The notes: generated by a model not told the origin, from the letters alone. Counted from the stretch's first letter, positions 15,567-24,967 are shown. The stretch: DNA of 44,492 bases from an uncultured bacterium (GCA_937875295.1 CALLXS010000082.1:1-44492), one strand, 5' to 3'. Made by a program: numbers and translations.

Positions 15567-16853
15567 TTATTTATCTGCATCACCCATAATTGGGTCAAGA
15601 GAAGCAAGGCAAGCAACAAGATCACTGATCATTACACCTTCAGAAATAAAAGGCATAGCTTGCAAATTAGCTGAAGATGGAGAACGAATTTTCAATTTCC
15701 ACGGATAGCCAGTTCCATCGGATACAATGAAAAATCCCATTTCACCTTTAGGTCCCTCGATTGCAGTATAAGTTTCTCCGGGCTCTGGGATTGCTCCATC
15801 ATATACGAGCATAAAGTCGTGTATAAGCTCTTCCATTTTAGTATATACTTTCTTTTTTCGAGGTAGAGATTTCTTAGGTGCGTGTAATATAATTGGACCT
15901 GAAGGCATATTTTCAATTGTAGCATTTATGATTTTATGGCTTTCATACATTTCCATTACCCTTATCATATACCTTGCCCAACAATCACCTTCGTTTAATG
16001 TTATAACATCAAAATCTAATTTATCATACACTAAATATGGATTATCTCTTCTTAAATCACGAGTAGATCCGCTTGCACGTAGAGATGCACCTGTAACACC
16101 TAAACTTATCGCTTTTTCTTTGCTCATATAGCCTAATCCAGCTACTCTATCAATGAAAATTCTATTTCTATCGACTAATTTCCTCATATTTCCTAATTTT
16201 TCAGGAAATTCTTTTAACCAATCTCTAATTTTCTGTATAGCTTCTGGCGAAATATCCTGCATAACCCCACCAATACGAGTGTAGCTAGTAGTGAATCTTG
16301 CGCCACAAATTAATTCAAATATATCATATAATTTTTCTCTCTCTACCATTGCCCAAAGCATTATTGTAAATGCACCGAGATCAAGACAGAAAGACCCAAT
16401 CGCTAATAAATGAGAAGAAATTCTAGCTAATTCGCTTACCATTACGCGAATCCACTGAGCTCTCTCAGGTGCTTCTATTCCAAAAGCATTTTCAATAGCT
16501 AATGCTATTCCAGTATTATTCGAAGTAGGAGAAGCATAATCTAACCTATCTGTGAAAGGAATAAATTCTTGATAATGCATATTCTCAGCTAATTTCTCGT
16601 AACCGCGATGCAAATAACCAAGTTCTGGTACAACTTTAATAACAGTCTCTCCATCGAGTCTAAGCACCATCCTAAGCACACCGTGAGTAGAAGGGTGCTG
16701 AGGACCCATATTAAGAATATATTCGCTTTCTAACTCGTCGGAGATTTCAGCAGATGAATTTCTTTTATTTAAGTCCTTAAGTATCTTGCTGTCTCGAATT
16801 TTACTTATTTTAAGGATTTCTGCTTCAGATTGAATATTTTTTGAAGTAGCCAT
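15567..16853 (-). CDS. nuoD: NADH-quinone oxidoreductase subunit D
   Basis: NuoD (49-kDa subunit) of respiratory complex I forms, with NuoB, the quinone-reduction site near cluster N2. The 428-aa protein has the complete signature: NMGPQHPSTHGVLR after an N-terminal extension of about 47 residues, ELGYLHRGYEKLAE, FTDRLDYASP, and the C-terminal DLVACLASLDPIMGDAD ending, where [NiFe]-hydrogenase relatives keep cysteine ligands. Unusually, no other nuo gene is next to it. It is flanked by long AT-rich spacers (about 219 bases to the SPOR gene and 192 to pgsA) and has its own terminator, so it looks monocistronic. The extension (SKNIQSEAEILKISKIRD) is charged and probably flexible; a shorter start is not obvious because no internal ATG occurs before the conserved block. 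Confidence 0.95.
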   Translation of the reverse strand: MATSKNIQSEAEILKISKIRDSKILKDLNKRNSSAEISDELESEYILNMGPQHPSTHGVLRMVLRLDGETVIKVVPELGYLHRGYEKLAENMHYQEFIPFTDRLDYASPTSNNTGIALAIENAFGIEAPERAQWIRVMVSELARISSHLLAIGSFCLDLGAFTIMLWAMVEREKLYDIFELICGARFTTSYTRIGGVMQDISPEAIQKIRDWLKEFPEKLGNMRKLVDRNRIFIDRVAGLGYMSKEKAISLGVTGASLRASGSTRDLRRDNPYLVYDKLDFDVITLNEGDCWARYMIRVMEMYESHKIINATIENMPSGPIILHAPKKSLPRKKKVYTKMEELIHDFMLVYDGAIPEPGETYTAIEGPKGEMGFFIVSDGTGYPWKLKIRSPSSANLQAMPFISEGVMISDLVACLASLDPIMGDADK

Positions 16854-17045
16854 ATTTATCTTAAATTAAAATTAATATCAAAAATTTATATAGTAATTAT
16901 TTTAATTATAATATTACCAATTATTAGATTAGCAAAAATATAAAATTATTGTTGAATAATAAAATTATTGCATTTACTTTTTCAAAAAAAGAAAGATAAT
17001 TCAGAATTTTTCAAAAAATTCAAATATAATTAATATTAATAAATA

Positions 17046-17633
17046 CTATTTTTTACCAACTTGATTTCTTTGAAATAATGCTTTATTATCCATTATATAT
17101 TCTACAGTCGACCACACAGTAAGCAAGACTATAAAAAATAAAAATATATTTGGAATATTATCTTGAGTTAATGAAAGCAAGATATTAGATTGATTTTTTG
17201 CATCATAAATCATAATAAGCAAAATCACCGATAAATATAACATTTGAATTAATGTTTTCACTTTTGCTGTTTTTGAGGTTTTAATCGGAGCTTTCATTCT
17301 ATCGCCTACTACTCTCATATATGTAGTGAAAATATCTCGCAACAAAATTATTGCTACCATCCATATATTTGCAACTTTTAAATATACTAAAACAATAAAA
17401 ACTGCTAATGTAAGGAATTTATCAGCCAATGGATCAAAAAATCTCCCCCAGCTACTCGTCAAATTCATCTTTCTTGCTATCCAACCGTCAAGAAAATCAG
17501 AAAAAGCTCCAATAAAGAATAAAATTGCACCAATAATTATTGAATTATTATTTTGAGAAATTAATAAAACAAAAATTACAGGCGAAATTAATACTCTAAA
17601 TAAGCTAATTATATTTGGTAAATTAAAAGTCAT
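17046..17633 (-). CDS. pgsA: CDP-diacylglycerol-glycerol-3-phosphate 3-phosphatidyltransferase
   Basis: PgsA makes phosphatidylglycerophosphate from CDP-diacylglycerol and sn-glycerol-3-phosphate, the first committed step to phosphatidylglycerol and cardiolipin. The CDP-alcohol phosphotransferase motif is perfect: Asp46-x2-Asp49-Gly50-x2-Ala53-Arg54-x8-Gly63-x3-Asp67-x3-Asp71. The 195-aa protein has about six hydrophobic segments and the LPNIISLFR N-terminus typical of PgsA rather than phosphatidylserine synthase. The gene follows the mannose-1-phosphate guanylyltransferase by 55 bases and may be the last gene of that leftward run. Confidence 0.92.
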   Translation of the reverse strand: MTFNLPNIISLFRVLISPVIFVLLISQNNNSIIIGAILFFIGAFSDFLDGWIARKMNLTSSWGRFFDPLADKFLTLAVFIVLVYLKVANIWMVAIILLRDIFTTYMRVVGDRMKAPIKTSKTAKVKTLIQMLYLSVILLIMIYDAKNQSNILLSLTQDNIPNIFLFFIVLLTVWSTVEYIMDNKALFQRNQVGKK

Positions 17634-17688
17634 TTATATAAAATAATTGGTATTTATCTAAAATCGATTAAAAATTTATTTACATTAA

Positions 17689-18810
17689 CTACAAGACATC
17701 AATTTTATTATTTTCTTTTAGTTCTTGCACACATTTTTTAACATCTTGTACTCTATCTTTTGGGCTAATCAATATGGCATCATCTGTGATTACAACAACA
17801 AAATCCTCAATCCCAATAGCACCTAAAGTGATTTTGCTATTAGATTTATTTACAATTATTGTATTTTTGCAATCAACTAATGCAACGCTACCCTCAATAA
17901 TATTTCCAACATTATTTTTTTCCTTTACCCTATCAATAGCATCCCACGCTCCTACATCATCCCATAGAAATTTTGCATTAGCTGTATAAATATTATCATA
18001 TTTTTCCATTAATCCATAATCTATTGATATATCTGGAAATTTTTCAAAAATTGGAGCTATCTTATTAAAAGCACTATTTATAATAATATCAGTATTATTT
18101 AAGTATAATTGGCTAATTTGATTAATTTTAGAGCCAACTTCTGGCAAATATTTTTCCATTCCTTTTATAAAAGTATCCAATCTAAAGAAAAACATACCGC
18201 TATTCCATAGATGTAAACCAGATTCAGCATAAATTTTAGCTGTTTCTAAATTAGGTTTTTCGCGGAAAGCTTTTACTTTTTTTATCTCAATTTTATTTTC
18301 GGAATTAAATTTCTCATTTATTTCTACATAGCCATATCCAGTTTCAGGTCTTGTTGGTTTAATTCCTATAGTGCAAATGGCTTCATTTTGCTCCACAAAA
18401 CTTAATATACTATTAATTGTTTCCTGAAATCCATTTAACGGAGATATATCTTGATCTGCTGTCAGCACAGAGACAGAAATTTCATTTTCAGCAAATTTAC
18501 CTCTATATTTTGCAGAAATAAACCCAGCAGCTAAAGCTAAGCAAGGAGCTGTATTTCGTTTGTAAGGTTCTGCAATTATATTTTCTTTTGGTAATTTAGG
18601 AAGAGAATTTCTAATTGGCTCAAGTAGAACTTCACTTGTTACTATAAAAATATCTTCATAATCTATCACTCCTTCGACTCTCTGAATAGCTTCTTCGAGC
18701 ATAGTTTTTTCAGATAATAGATTTAATAGTTGTTTTGGTTTATTTTTTCTACTTAGAGGCCAGAATCTTTCACCGCTGCCTCCAGCCATAATCACTACAG
18801 TTCTTTTCAT
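17689..18810 (-). CDS. Mannose-1-phosphate guanylyltransferase
   Basis: Makes GDP-mannose from mannose-1-phosphate and GTP for cell-surface polysaccharides or glycoproteins. 373 aa, close to the length of single-domain enzymes and without the C-terminal isomerase domain of bifunctional ManC/AlgA. The pyrophosphorylase signature GGSGERFWPLSRKNKPKQ is at 10-27. Further blocks are LTADQDI (metal-binding Asp), GYGYVEI, FREKP and WNSGMFFF, and the WDDVGAWD segment near residue 290. It lies 21 bases downstream of the S8 protease gene and 55 upstream of pgsA. It probably shares a transcript with both, though the biochemical link to either is not obvious. Confidence 0.94.
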   Translation of the reverse strand: MKRTVVIMAGGSGERFWPLSRKNKPKQLLNLLSEKTMLEEAIQRVEGVIDYEDIFIVTSEVLLEPIRNSLPKLPKENIIAEPYKRNTAPCLALAAGFISAKYRGKFAENEISVSVLTADQDISPLNGFQETINSILSFVEQNEAICTIGIKPTRPETGYGYVEINEKFNSENKIEIKKVKAFREKPNLETAKIYAESGLHLWNSGMFFFRLDTFIKGMEKYLPEVGSKINQISQLYLNNTDIIINSAFNKIAPIFEKFPDISIDYGLMEKYDNIYTANAKFLWDDVGAWDAIDRVKEKNNVGNIIEGSVALVDCKNTIIVNKSNSKITLGAIGIEDFVVVITDDAILISPKDRVQDVKKCVQELKENNKIDVL

Positions 18811-18831
18811 TATATTTTTATTATTATCAAA

Positions 18832-21744
18832 TTATTCTAAAATGGTTATTTTCTCAATATAGTAATTATATTTATTTTGCACTAATAAATAGTAGTTACC
18901 AACATTTAAATTTCCTAAGTCAATTTGGAATTCATTTATACCTGAAGTTAATAATTTATCATCATATATACCTTTTATGAATCTACCGAGATTATCATAA
19001 ATTGAAAAATCAAAAATAGCATCATTTTCTAAAGATAATTTTATATTTATTTCCCTTTTTTTAGTTGGATTAGGATATGTGATTAATTTTTTAGCAAATT
19101 GAGTTCCCTCTACTAATGAAATTTTATCAAGATAGTTTTTTGCATTCTCAGCTATTTCAACGAATTTAGCAGGATCATGATTTACCATTACAGCAAAAGC
19201 AATTTTTGTTTCCTCGCCAGCTTTTAGAGAAAATGGTCCAGCTCCTATTACTTCAGAGATGTCACCAATATCTTCAGCTTGATACTTTTGAATTCCTCCA
19301 CTTATTGATTGTATTTTCTCAAGATCGGTAAAACCATCATGTATTCCAAAACTATTAGATGAATTTAAAATTGGATAATAGTTAATTCCTAAAGATGAAA
19401 TTAATTTGCTTCCTGTATAAATTGCACCAACGTTAGGTGATGCTGCCCCAATATATGAGAAATCGTATTCTAAATTATAATTACCATTGCTTGAGTGAGT
19501 ATTTAAATCATTATCCCAATCAAAGAATAAACCGAGATACAGAGAATCATAATCTCTTGTATCATTATTTTTGATATTGTATTCGCTTATAATATAATCC
19601 AAATCTTCTGGAGTCTTATAAAAATAAACGTTCTGCGAAATAGTATAATCATCACTTGAATTTAAAACCTCTTCCAATGATGCAGTTTTTAAATTTTTTA
19701 CTAAATTTACATCTTTAGTCCTATATTTAGATGTAATTAATGAATAATTTTGAAATTCAAATCGTTTAGCTCTTTCTTGAATTATAAAATCATCTGAATG
19801 CACTCCATTTTCTGTGCGAGCCATATCCCATAAATTGAATAATGAAACTGAATCACCAAATTTACGACCTAGAATAATTGCCCCCTCAAAGAGCTGATTA
19901 TCGCTGTCTCCGTAGTAAAATCCTATGCCTTGCTTATTAGTCGGGAAATCACTAAATCCGATATTTCCTTTGCTGTTAATAGTAGTAGCAATTTTAGAGG
20001 CATGATGATTAATATAAGATTGATTTAACCGAATTGAAGCTATTTTATAACTTATCACAGAGTCTTTATGAGTAATAGTTATTAAGAATTTCAATTCAAA
20101 ATCTAATGGGATATCATCAATAAATTCACTATAAAATACTTTTTTTAAAGAAATTGATTCTTTAGAAGCGATTTTATCAATTAAAAAATTAGTGCTATCA
20201 TTACTAAGAGCCCTAATAGAAAGAGAATCTATTGGTACTATTGTAATATTTACATTTTCAAGCTCATTGAAATAATTCTTTACTTCAAGATCAATATTTA
20301 ATGAATCTCCTTTTTTTACATTAAATGTATCTGTACAGAAAATATTATATTTATCTACATAAATGTAAACCGGATCAGTCTCTTGTACTGCTTTAAGGAC
20401 ATCAACAATACCTTCACCTAAATAACCTTTAAATGCTGGACTTAAATCATAAATTGACTTGTTAGCAGCTGCTTGCAAATGTCTTTTAATTTCATCAGGA
20501 GTATATTCTGGATGTTTAAGGGCTAATAAAGCAGCACATCCTGCTACAATTGGAGATGCCATTGAAGTTCCAGACATATTACTATATTCATTATTTGGAA
20601 TAGTAGCAAAAATATCAACTCCGGGAGCGCTAATTCCGACACTTTCTCCATAATTTGTAAATCCAGCAGGACGATTGCTCATTGAAAGAGCCGAAACACA
20701 TAAATGACTAGGATAAGCACCCGGATAAAATATTGCACTTGAGGATTCATTTCCTGCTGCACATACTACTAAGCAATTATATTGAGATACAAGATCTAAA
20801 ATTAGTCTCTCACTTTCAGAGATTGAAGGCGATCCCCAAGAGCAATTTATAATCTTTGCACCCATTTTTGCAGCATATAAAATACCTTGGTAAGCATTTA
20901 CGGTATTTGTACTCCAGCTTTGGTCAGGAGAAATTTTCACAGGTATCAATTTCACATTTTTGCCTACTCCAGCAATTCCAATTATATTGTTTGAAATTGC
21001 TCCGACTGTACCACCTACATGAGTACCATGCGGATTTCCTGGAGATGGATCGCTATCTCCTAAGGAGTCACTATTAAAATGCAAAAAGTCCCACCCACAA
21101 AAGTCATCGATGAAGCCATTATTATCATCGTCTATTTTGTTTTTACTTTTATCGTTTCCATTATTATCGATACCAATCTCGCCATAATTGATAAATAAAT
21201 TATCCTTAAGGTCTTCGTGAAGTAAATCGATTCCTGTGTCGACAATACCTACAATTATTGAATCATCAGAATCAACTAAATCATAAGCTTTTAGTGCATT
21301 TGTAATGCTCAAATAATACTGTTTTTGCCAAAGTGAATCATTTGGAGTATAGGTAAATTTATTTATTGGAATTGCCTCAGCAAGCTCAATGAAATTTAAA
21401 GATTTTAAATTTTCGGAGAAAATTAAAGGATTAAAATTATCTTTATATTCAAGCACATAAGTACGAGATAGTTTATCAAGAGTAGGATTGAAATATTGGA
21501 AATCATTTTCGTTATATTTATAATTTGAATTTGGTTTAAGCAACTCGTCGCTTACAAATCTATAAATTTTACTATTTTTTGTAAGAGCATCTATTTCTTT
21601 AATTCCCTTATTTTCTTTTAAGTATTTTAATTCATTTGAATCAGTTTTAATTCTTATTAATACTTTATTCTCTTCGAAATTACCGAAAGCAACAGAAATG
21701 CCCGATAAAAGAAGTAGAATAATAAATATATATTTATTCATCAT
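18832..21744 (-). CDS. Secreted subtilisin-like (S8) protease with T9SS sorting domain
   Basis: About 970 aa from the ATG pair at 21744/21741. The longer frame would begin with a TTG (21786) ahead of a non-signal Asn-rich stretch and is unlikely. A signal peptide (MMNKYIFIILLLLSGISVAFG) and a propeptide region (to about 130) precede the catalytic domain. Its triad is Asp169 in VDTGIDL, His239 in HGTHVGG and Ser394 in GTSMASP, with oxyanion Asn in AAGNES. An Asp/Asn-rich calcium-loop-like insert (about 193-214) sits between Asp and His. About 400 residues of beta-rich sequence follow, then a T9SS type A-like C-terminus beginning TYPNPTKK and containing DNLGR and NYYLLVQN. It is likely exported across the outer membrane and attached to or released from the surface. 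It is the first gene of a run with the guanylyltransferase and pgsA. Confidence 0.93.
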   Translation of the reverse strand: MMNKYIFIILLLLSGISVAFGNFEENKVLIRIKTDSNELKYLKENKGIKEIDALTKNSKIYRFVSDELLKPNSNYKYNENDFQYFNPTLDKLSRTYVLEYKDNFNPLIFSENLKSLNFIELAEAIPINKFTYTPNDSLWQKQYYLSITNALKAYDLVDSDDSIIVGIVDTGIDLLHEDLKDNLFINYGEIGIDNNGNDKSKNKIDDDNNGFIDDFCGWDFLHFNSDSLGDSDPSPGNPHGTHVGGTVGAISNNIIGIAGVGKNVKLIPVKISPDQSWSTNTVNAYQGILYAAKMGAKIINCSWGSPSISESERLILDLVSQYNCLVVCAAGNESSSAIFYPGAYPSHLCVSALSMSNRPAGFTNYGESVGISAPGVDIFATIPNNEYSNMSGTSMASPIVAGCAALLALKHPEYTPDEIKRHLQAAANKSIYDLSPAFKGYLGEGIVDVLKAVQETDPVYIYVDKYNIFCTDTFNVKKGDSLNIDLEVKNYFNELENVNITIVPIDSLSIRALSNDSTNFLIDKIASKESISLKKVFYSEFIDDIPLDFELKFLITITHKDSVISYKIASIRLNQSYINHHASKIATTINSKGNIGFSDFPTNKQGIGFYYGDSDNQLFEGAIILGRKFGDSVSLFNLWDMARTENGVHSDDFIIQERAKRFEFQNYSLITSKYRTKDVNLVKNLKTASLEEVLNSSDDYTISQNVYFYKTPEDLDYIISEYNIKNNDTRDYDSLYLGLFFDWDNDLNTHSSNGNYNLEYDFSYIGAASPNVGAIYTGSKLISSLGINYYPILNSSNSFGIHDGFTDLEKIQSISGGIQKYQAEDIGDISEVIGAGPFSLKAGEETKIAFAVMVNHDPAKFVEIAENAKNYLDKISLVEGTQFAKKLITYPNPTKKREINIKLSLENDAIFDFSIYDNLGRFIKGIYDDKLLTSGINEFQIDLGNLNVGNYYLLVQNKYNYYIEKITILE

Positions 21745-21967
21745 ATTATTTGTATTATTATTTTTTGTGTTATGTGTTAATGACAATTAAGATTTTACAA
21801 AAATATTCAAAAAAAACAATTATATACATAAAATTTCGTATTATTTTTTGTATTTTGTTTTTTCTAAATTGATAAAACGATATTTTTTGACTTTCATTAA
21901 TTTTAATATTACAAAAAAGAAGTTAATATAAACCTTTATTTTAAATACAATTACGAGAACAATAAAA

Positions 21968-22972
21968 ATGAAATTTGCAGTAATGACTGGTGGTGGCGAT
22001 GGTCCTGGAATGAACGCATTTATTAGAGCTGTCGTGCGTGCTGCCAAAAATTTAAAATCTACTACCTCTGTGTGGGGTGTGATTGATGGTTGGAAGGGAT
22101 TGATTGAAAATGATTTCAAAATAATTACTCCAAAAGATACACGAGGAATGGCAAAAGTCGGTGGTTCGTTTCTTGGAACATTGAGAGTACCAGAATTAGC
22201 AACTGATGTTGATTTGCAACGTACTATTGCCGTGAATTTGCATGATAATTTAATTGATTATTTATTTATAATGGGTGGTAATGGTAGCTTAAAAGCAGCA
22301 AACACCATTAACGAAATAATCAAAAAAGAAGGCTTATCCACTAAAATTCTTTGCACTGCCGGCTCAATTGATAATGATGTAGCCAATAAATATGGGTATT
22401 CTATAGGATTTTATAGTGCCATTGAAAAGAGCTTAGAAATGCTTGAATGGATTCGCGATACTGCTAGTGCTCATAGAAGAGTATACATAGTAAGGTCAAT
22501 GGGAAGAGACTCCGGTCATTTGCCATATTTTGCCGGAGTCGCATCTGGTGCAGAATATGCGATAATGCCAAATGAAGATGTTGATTTCGAGAAATTAGCT
22601 ACTATGATAGACGAGCGAGATAGAGATTCTCGAATAATTGTTTCAGAAGGATATGAAAAAACTGAAGAAGAAGTACGCAAAGTCCTTGAAGATATTTTCA
22701 ACAAAAGACATATTTCTCATGAAATTCGCACAGTAGATATGAGCTATTTCCAGAGAGGTGGCACTGCTGCTGCTAAAGATATTCTACTCTCTAGTTGGTT
22801 AGCTTATAAAATGGTTGTCGATGCATATAATAAATGCGAAAGCCAATTTTATAATGCTTTTAATATAGCTCAAGAACCTACAAGATTACCTCTCTATGAT
22901 GCAATTAAAGATGAAAATAACGAAATGGGAATAAGCGAAGAATTAATTAAATTTGCTCAGGCGATGAAATAA
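21968..22972 (+). CDS. pfkA: 6-phosphofructokinase family protein with GGNGS substitution
   Basis: 334 aa, PfkA family, phosphorylating fructose-6-phosphate in glycolysis. Visible blocks: nucleotide loop GGGDGPGMNAFIRAVVRAA (8-26), FLGTLR with Arg73, SIDNDV with the catalytic base Asp135, and MGRDSGH (178-184) for fructose-6-phosphate binding. At the phosphoryl-donor loop the usual GGDGS is GGNGS (103-107). The Mg-ATP-coordinating Asp (E. coli Asp103) is therefore Asn105, while the next Gly and the Gly before SIDND are of the ATP-using rather than PPi-using type. Donor specificity is thus uncertain from sequence. The ATG is preceded by AGAACAATAAAA with no clear ribosome site. A small helical gene follows 43 bases later. 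Confidence 0.9.
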   Translation: MKFAVMTGGGDGPGMNAFIRAVVRAAKNLKSTTSVWGVIDGWKGLIENDFKIITPKDTRGMAKVGGSFLGTLRVPELATDVDLQRTIAVNLHDNLIDYLFIMGGNGSLKAANTINEIIKKEGLSTKILCTAGSIDNDVANKYGYSIGFYSAIEKSLEMLEWIRDTASAHRRVYIVRSMGRDSGHLPYFAGVASGAEYAIMPNEDVDFEKLATMIDERDRDSRIIVSEGYEKTEEEVRKVLEDIFNKRHISHEIRTVDMSYFQRGGTAAAKDILLSSWLAYKMVVDAYNKCESQFYNAFNIAQEPTRLPLYDAIKDENNEMGISEELIKFAQAMK

Positions 22973-23015
22973 ATTAGTATAATAAAATTTACATCATAAA
23001 ATAGATATATTCATA

Positions 23016-23363
23016 ATGAAAAAAATAGATGAAGTTATTGATGAATTGCTTGAAATAATACATGATATCAAAGAGCAACTTTTTGGTTTCGGTTACGAAG
23101 ATTTTCGCACAAATCGCAAATTAAAAATAGATATAACAGATAAAATATTAAATTTAATTGATATATATGATTCAAATATTAATAATTTTAATGATATTAT
23201 TCCGGCTGAAAATAAAAATGAAATTGAGAATATTAAAAATCAATTATTAAAAAATGAGGCTGGTATCGATACACAATTATTATGGAATATCTGCAAAATG
23301 AATCTAAATAAATATGAAAAAGGTATTTTAAAATATAAAAAAGATGAAATATCCTTAAATTAA
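23016..23363 (+). CDS. Small alpha-helical protein, unknown function
   Basis: 115 aa that I do not recognise. The sequence is almost entirely charged amphipathic helix: IDEVIDELLEIIHDIKEQLF, then ITDKILNLIDIYD, then ENKNEIENIKNQLL and a C-terminal LNKYEKGILKYKK. There is no signal peptide or membrane segment, so it is likely cytoplasmic and could be a coiled-coil or helical-bundle adaptor. The GFGYEDFRTNRKLK turn near residue 25 is the only non-helical stretch. It follows pfkA by 43 bases and may share its transcript. A 14-bp hairpin lies 65 bases past its stop. Confidence 0.65.
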   Translation: MKKIDEVIDELLEIIHDIKEQLFGFGYEDFRTNRKLKIDITDKILNLIDIYDSNINNFNDIIPAENKNEIENIKNQLLKNEAGIDTQLLWNICKMNLNKYEKGILKYKKDEISLN

Positions 23364-23427
23364 TGTCTTAAATAGCTATATTTCATTAGTTTACTTTACT
23401 ATTGGTATAATAATTGATTAAATTTAC

Positions 23428-23461
23428 AAGGTATAATTATATTAACTTATAATTATACCTT
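23428..23461 (+). terminator. 14-bp perfect hairpin before the TPR gene
   Basis: AAGGTATAATTATA (23428-23441) pairs perfectly with TATAATTATACCTT (23448-23461) around a 6-base loop. Only a loose T-rich tail follows (TAGTTGTATTTGTTTT), so it may terminate the pfkA transcript or act in the leader of the TPR gene, whose ATG is 35 bases on. Confidence 0.5.
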
Positions 23462-23495
23462 TAGTTGTATTTGTTTTCAATAATTATAGTGAATT

Positions 23496-24827
23496 ATGGC
23501 TGAACAAGAAGTAGATTTATCCTCAAAGGATATTAAAGACGCTGATATTTGGATAGAACGTGGCGATGGGTTCTTCAAAGCTGAGGAATGGCAAGAAGCT
23601 ATTAAACTTTATGATAAAGCTCTAGAACTTAATCCACGCCATCAATTTGCATATTTTAAGCGTGGTAGCTCATACCTAAATATTGAAGATTATGAAAATG
23701 CTCTTTCAGACTTTAATATGGCAATTATGATTAATCCAAATTTTTCATTTGCTTATTTTAAGCGTGGATTAATATATGCAGAGATGAAATATCATAAAAA
23801 AGCTATAATTGACTTTACAAAGGCAATTGAAAATAATAAAGATTTCGTCTTCGCTTATTATCGCAGAGGATATTCATACTATATCACAAGAAAATTAGAT
23901 AATGCAATTGAAGAATTCGATAAGACAATAGAGCTAAATCCTTCATATTTGCTTGCATATTTCTATCGAGGGAATGCATATTATGAAAAGGGATTATACG
24001 AAGAATCTATTAGAGATTATAACAAAGTAACAGAGATAGATCCACAATACGAAAAAGTTTATGTCGCAAGAGGAATTGCATTAATTTCAATAAAACAATA
24101 TAACGAAGCTATTAAAGATTTTAATGTTGCAATCCAGATGGATCCCAATAATATGCTTGCATATAACTACCGCGGAATTATCCTAATTAAAAATAAAAAA
24201 TATCAAGAAGCAATTAATGATTTTGAAAAGGTTTTATCTGTTGATCCAAATAATATTGATGCAAATAATAATATTGGTATAGCATATTTCTCATCCAAAA
24301 ATTTCAAAAGTGCTATCCAAGCATATACTAAGTCAATTTCAATAATGCCGGAAAGTTATAATCTTTATTATAATCGTGCAATGGCATATTCATTATTAAA
24401 ACAAAATGAAGAAGCAATTATCGATTTTAATAAAGTAATTGAATTAAAGCCTCATTTAGCAGTAGGTTATCTCGGAAAAGCAAATTCATTATCTGAATTA
24501 GGATTACACAAAGAAGCATTTAATTTCTATAGCAAAGCTCTTACAATTAATCCAAAACTACTACAAGCATATATAGGTAGAGCAAATGTATATATGAAAA
24601 CAAAGCATTTCCGAAAAGCACAAGAGGATTTTACTTTAGCTATTGAAATTAACCCAAGCTATGCTCAGACTTACTTAAATAGAGGAATTGCATTTAAAGC
24701 TGAAAAACGTTTTGAATCAGCAGCAGAGGATTTTAATAAATTCCTTTTGCTCTATAATCGTAAAGATAAATTAAGTCTGCAAGTAAAGGGTTGGATAAAT
24801 AAAATGGGATATACGACATCGAAATAA
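23496..24827 (+). CDS. Cytoplasmic protein of twelve tandem TPRs
   Basis: 443 aa made of an N-terminal stub (about 15 residues), twelve consecutive TPR units of exactly 34 residues each (about residues 15-422) and a 20-residue tail. The TPR pattern is clear in every unit: W/Y at the start of helix A, 'RG..Y' at positions 7-11, 'A..DF..AI...P' in helix B. There is no signal peptide or membrane segment, so the protein should be a cytoplasmic superhelical scaffold binding unknown partners. No enzymatic domain is attached. It stands between a perfect hairpin (23428-23461) and a terminator-like hairpin, so it is probably a single-gene transcript. Confidence 0.9.
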   Translation: MAEQEVDLSSKDIKDADIWIERGDGFFKAEEWQEAIKLYDKALELNPRHQFAYFKRGSSYLNIEDYENALSDFNMAIMINPNFSFAYFKRGLIYAEMKYHKKAIIDFTKAIENNKDFVFAYYRRGYSYYITRKLDNAIEEFDKTIELNPSYLLAYFYRGNAYYEKGLYEESIRDYNKVTEIDPQYEKVYVARGIALISIKQYNEAIKDFNVAIQMDPNNMLAYNYRGIILIKNKKYQEAINDFEKVLSVDPNNIDANNNIGIAYFSSKNFKSAIQAYTKSISIMPESYNLYYNRAMAYSLLKQNEEAIIDFNKVIELKPHLAVGYLGKANSLSELGLHKEAFNFYSKALTINPKLLQAYIGRANVYMKTKHFRKAQEDFTLAIEINPSYAQTYLNRGIAFKAEKRFESAAEDFNKFLLLYNRKDKLSLQVKGWINKMGYTTSK

Positions 24828-24872
24828 ATAAATTGCTGAGTTAATATATTCATATTAATATTTTCTAAAAAT

Positions 24873-24926
24873 AAAAAAATAATAATAGAAATATTTGATT
24901 TTTATCAATATTACTATTATTTTTTC
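24873..24926 (+). terminator. Terminator-like hairpin after the TPR gene
   Basis: An imperfect long stem pairs AAAAAATAAT..AG and AATATTTGAT with ATCAATATT and CTATTATTTTTT. It has a 3-base bulge and a single-T bulge and ends in T6. It lies 46 bases after the TPR stop. Being almost purely A/T, its strength is uncertain. Confidence 0.5.
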
Positions 24927-24967
24927 GTTTATGTATACTTATAATATTAAATATAAATATACTAATT

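Noticed and set aside
21745..21786. Longer N-terminus of the S8 protease starting with TTG at 21786.
   Set aside because: It would put an Asn-rich, non-signal stretch before a clear signal peptide that starts with its own ATG pair at 21744/21741.
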